The notes beneath the pieces were generated by a model. The model did not search any database. It was not told the origin of the DNA and worked only from the letters and a program-made list of their open reading frames with translations. A stretch of 15,629 bases of DNA from Clostridiales bacterium (lineage in GTDB: Bacteria > Bacillota > Clostridia > Oscillospirales > Oscillospiraceae). Location: positions 1-15,629 of the forward strand of contig JAAYFX010000198.1 in assembly GCA_012728025.1 (NCBI GenBank), written 5' to 3'. Positions 14,255 through 15,629 of the stretch are shown here, piece after piece (position 1 is the stretch's first letter; the number at the start of each line of letters is the position of its first letter). A program made the translations under genes and the position numbers.

Positions 14255-14291
14255 AGCTAAAACTGATATTATTCTACCTGAGGTGGCAAAA

Positions 14292-14501
14292 ATGGTTAGT
14301 GAAAAAATAAGGATACTATTAATCAAGCGTAAAATGACGATGTCGGAACTTGCAGACAAAATGGAAACTACACCTCAAAATCTCAGTAACAAGCTGAGCC
14401 GAGATAATTTTACACAGAAAGAAATGCAATCAATGTCTAGAGCATTAGCTTGCAAATTGGACATTTCGTTTACCTTAGAAGAAACGGGGGAACAAGTATG
14501 A
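14292..14501 (+). CDS. Small HTH (XRE-type) regulator of the restriction-modification cassette
   Basis: The product is 69 aa, almost entirely a helix-turn-helix domain: MTMSELADKMETTPQNLSNK (about 15-34) is the HTH, with QNLSNKL as recognition helix. The start at 14292 follows GAGGTGG by 5-6 nt; an upstream frame to 14214 would run back through the promoter and hairpin and is rejected. Its TGA overlaps the methyltransferase ATG (ATGA), so the two are translationally coupled. By analogy with controller (C) proteins of type II systems it may delay endonuclease or limit methyltransferase expression, but no clear C-box is visible. Host-range or autoregulatory roles are equally possible. Confidence 0.82.
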   Translation: MVSEKIRILLIKRKMTMSELADKMETTPQNLSNKLSRDNFTQKEMQSMSRALACKLDISFTLEETGEQV

Positions 14502-15397
14502 TGGCAAAGCCTTTTGTGAAATGGGCGGGCGGTAAAGGTCAGATTTTGACAGATATTTGCAATAGTTACCCTCCTGAACTTGGCACGACCATTAATAGAT
14601 ACTGTGAGCCATTTGTAGGTGGTGGTGCAGTGCTGTTTGACATATTATCAAATCACGACGTTAAAGAAGTCTTGATTAACGATATTAACGCCGAACTTAT
14701 AAATACATATAAACGCATTAAAGATTCCCCAGATGCTTTGATTACGGCGCTCGAGTCTATTCAAGAGGAGTATTTATCTCTCGACACAGCTGCACGCAAA
14801 GAGTATTATTACGCTAAACGTGAACATTTTAATCACCTCAAAATCAATGGCGATACAGCAACGAACATCGAAAAAGCGGCACTGTTTATCTTTCTAAATA
14901 GGACTTGCTTTAATGGCCTTTATCGAGTAAATCGCAGCGGACTTTTCAATGTGCCTTCGGGTACGTACAAAAACCCGCTTATTTGTGATGTTAAAAACCT
15001 GAAAAAAATAAATGTGCTTCTACAAAAAGTCACAATCAAGTGTGGCGATTATAAAGAATGCTTAGATTTTGCAAATCAAAACGCCTTTTACTATATCGAC
15101 CCACCATACCGACCACTGACAGAAACAGCAAGTTTCACCTCGTACGCAGAAGGCGGCTTTGCTGATAAGGAGCAAGCAGAACTGAAAGAGTTCGTGGATG
15201 AGCTTACGAAAAAAGGAGCAAAGGTGCTGGTGAGCAACTCTGACCCCAAAAACAGCGATGAAAATGACGAATTTTTTGATAAATTGTATTCTGAATATAG
15301 GATTGCACGAGTAACTGCAAAACGCATGATTAACTGTAATGGCGATCGCAGAGGCAGCGTTAGCGAACTGATGATTTCAAATTTCGGGAGGGCTTAG
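14498..15397 (+). CDS. dam: Dam/DpnM-like adenine-N6 DNA methyltransferase (D12 class), predicted GATC-specific
   Basis: This 299-aa methyltransferase should transfer a methyl group from S-adenosylmethionine to adenine N6, most likely in GATC. It has the N-terminal KWAGGKGQ, the AdoMet motif EPFVGGGAVLFD, the Dam-type FNGLYRVNRSGLFNVPSGTY, and the catalytic DPPY (in YYIDPPYRPLTETASFTSY). The order of motifs is the alpha class, and the segment around DPPY closely resembles M.DpnII. The start at 14498 overlaps the regulator's stop by 4 bp; a second ATG at 14501 is possible. It contains one of the only two GATC sites in the window (15344). The endonuclease gene starts 2 bp after its stop, which fits a complete type II system. 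Confidence 0.92.
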   Translation: MMAKPFVKWAGGKGQILTDICNSYPPELGTTINRYCEPFVGGGAVLFDILSNHDVKEVLINDINAELINTYKRIKDSPDALITALESIQEEYLSLDTAARKEYYYAKREHFNHLKINGDTATNIEKAALFIFLNRTCFNGLYRVNRSGLFNVPSGTYKNPLICDVKNLKKINVLLQKVTIKCGDYKECLDFANQNAFYYIDPPYRPLTETASFTSYAEGGFADKEQAELKEFVDELTKKGAKVLVSNSDPKNSDENDEFFDKLYSEYRIARVTAKRMINCNGDRRGSVSELMISNFGRA

Positions 15398-15399
15398 CA

Positions 15400-15629
15400 A
15401 TGAAATACATAGACAAATACAAATCAATGGGAATTCTTTCGGAGAATGCTGCTTTTGAGTACATAATCGCAAATCTAAAGGATACTATTCGCACCTACGA
15501 TTTCTTTGTTGCGTGGGAGAAAGTGCTCGGCAACGTTTCATCAATTGAAGTGGCTCTCAATATTTTGAATACTCTTATCGGCAAAGATGACATTTCAAGT
15601 AAGCTGAAAGAACTGATTAAGCAATATCC
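15400..15629 (+). CDS. DpnII/MboI-like type II restriction endonuclease, 3' end cut by window
   Basis: Seventy-six residues are visible before the window ends. The segment FEYIIANLKDTIRTYDFF...LGNVSSIEVALNILNTLIG strongly resembles the N-terminus of the DpnII endonuclease, which cuts before unmethylated GATC. The catalytic core lies beyond the window, so whether the gene is intact cannot be judged. It starts at 15400, 2 bp after the methyltransferase stop, with a GGGAGGG ribosome binding site inside the end of that gene. The assignment rests on my recall of the DpnII N-terminus plus the adjoining Dam-type methyltransferase. Confidence 0.85.
   Translation, partial: MKYIDKYKSMGILSENAAFEYIIANLKDTIRTYDFFVAWEKVLGNVSSIEVALNILNTLIGKDDISSKLKELIKQY

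Noticed and set aside
14214..14291. Extended N-terminus for the HTH regulator starting at 14214
   Set aside because: It would start inside the 20-bp hairpin and translate the promoter; the start at 14292 has a proper ribosome binding site.

Overview
The window looks like chromosomal DNA of an anaerobic, low-to-moderate-GC member of the Clostridia. The evidence is gene content: a butyryl/4-hydroxybutyrate-type CoA-transferase, an A-type flavodiiron protein, an SLH-anchored CapA-like protein and TnpV. Strong AGGAGG-type ribosome binding sites and compact, terminator-bounded operons agree. I cannot name a species from the sequence alone.

Layout. (1) 2-1315, +: CoA-transferase cut by the left edge. 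(2) 1497-2059: a bidirectional terminator, then a small DUF5320-like gene with a near-consensus promoter flanked by two identical palindromes, then a perfect 16-bp terminator hairpin. (3) 2113-3856, -: OmpR-type response regulator and HAMP histidine kinase, overlapping by 11 bp. (4) 4028-6042, -: secreted or anchored phospholipase-D-fold (cardiolipin-synthase-like) protein followed by a PgsA-like CDP-alcohol phosphotransferase, a phospholipid operon. (5) 6275-6841, +: HdeD/DUF308 membrane protein. (6) 7026-9684, -: flavodiiron protein, a cupin lacking most metal ligands, and a 5TM-LytS-type diguanylate cyclase, all on one strand. (7) 9951-11681, +: a 58-aa membrane peptide, then a dihydrolipoamide-dehydrogenase-like flavoenzyme; both are in the same frame, separated by one TAG and 25 open Lys-rich codons. 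(8) 11753-13525, -: SLH-CapA protein with ten 7-residue acidic repeats. (9) 13793-end, +: TnpV, then a DpnII-like restriction-modification cassette (small HTH regulator, Dam-type methyltransferase, DpnII/MboI-type endonuclease cut by the right edge).

The genes suggest an anaerobe managing oxidative or nitrosative stress (flavodiiron protein, flavin disulfide reductase), membrane composition (PgsA/PLD), envelope signalling (two-component system, c-di-GMP) and foreign DNA (GATC restriction).

The most striking signal is window-wide. I find only two GATC tetranucleotides (1050 and 15344), where several dozen would be expected from composition, and the window carries an R-M system predicted to recognise GATC. 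This suggests long-standing GATC-directed selection rather than a recent, inconsequential acquisition.
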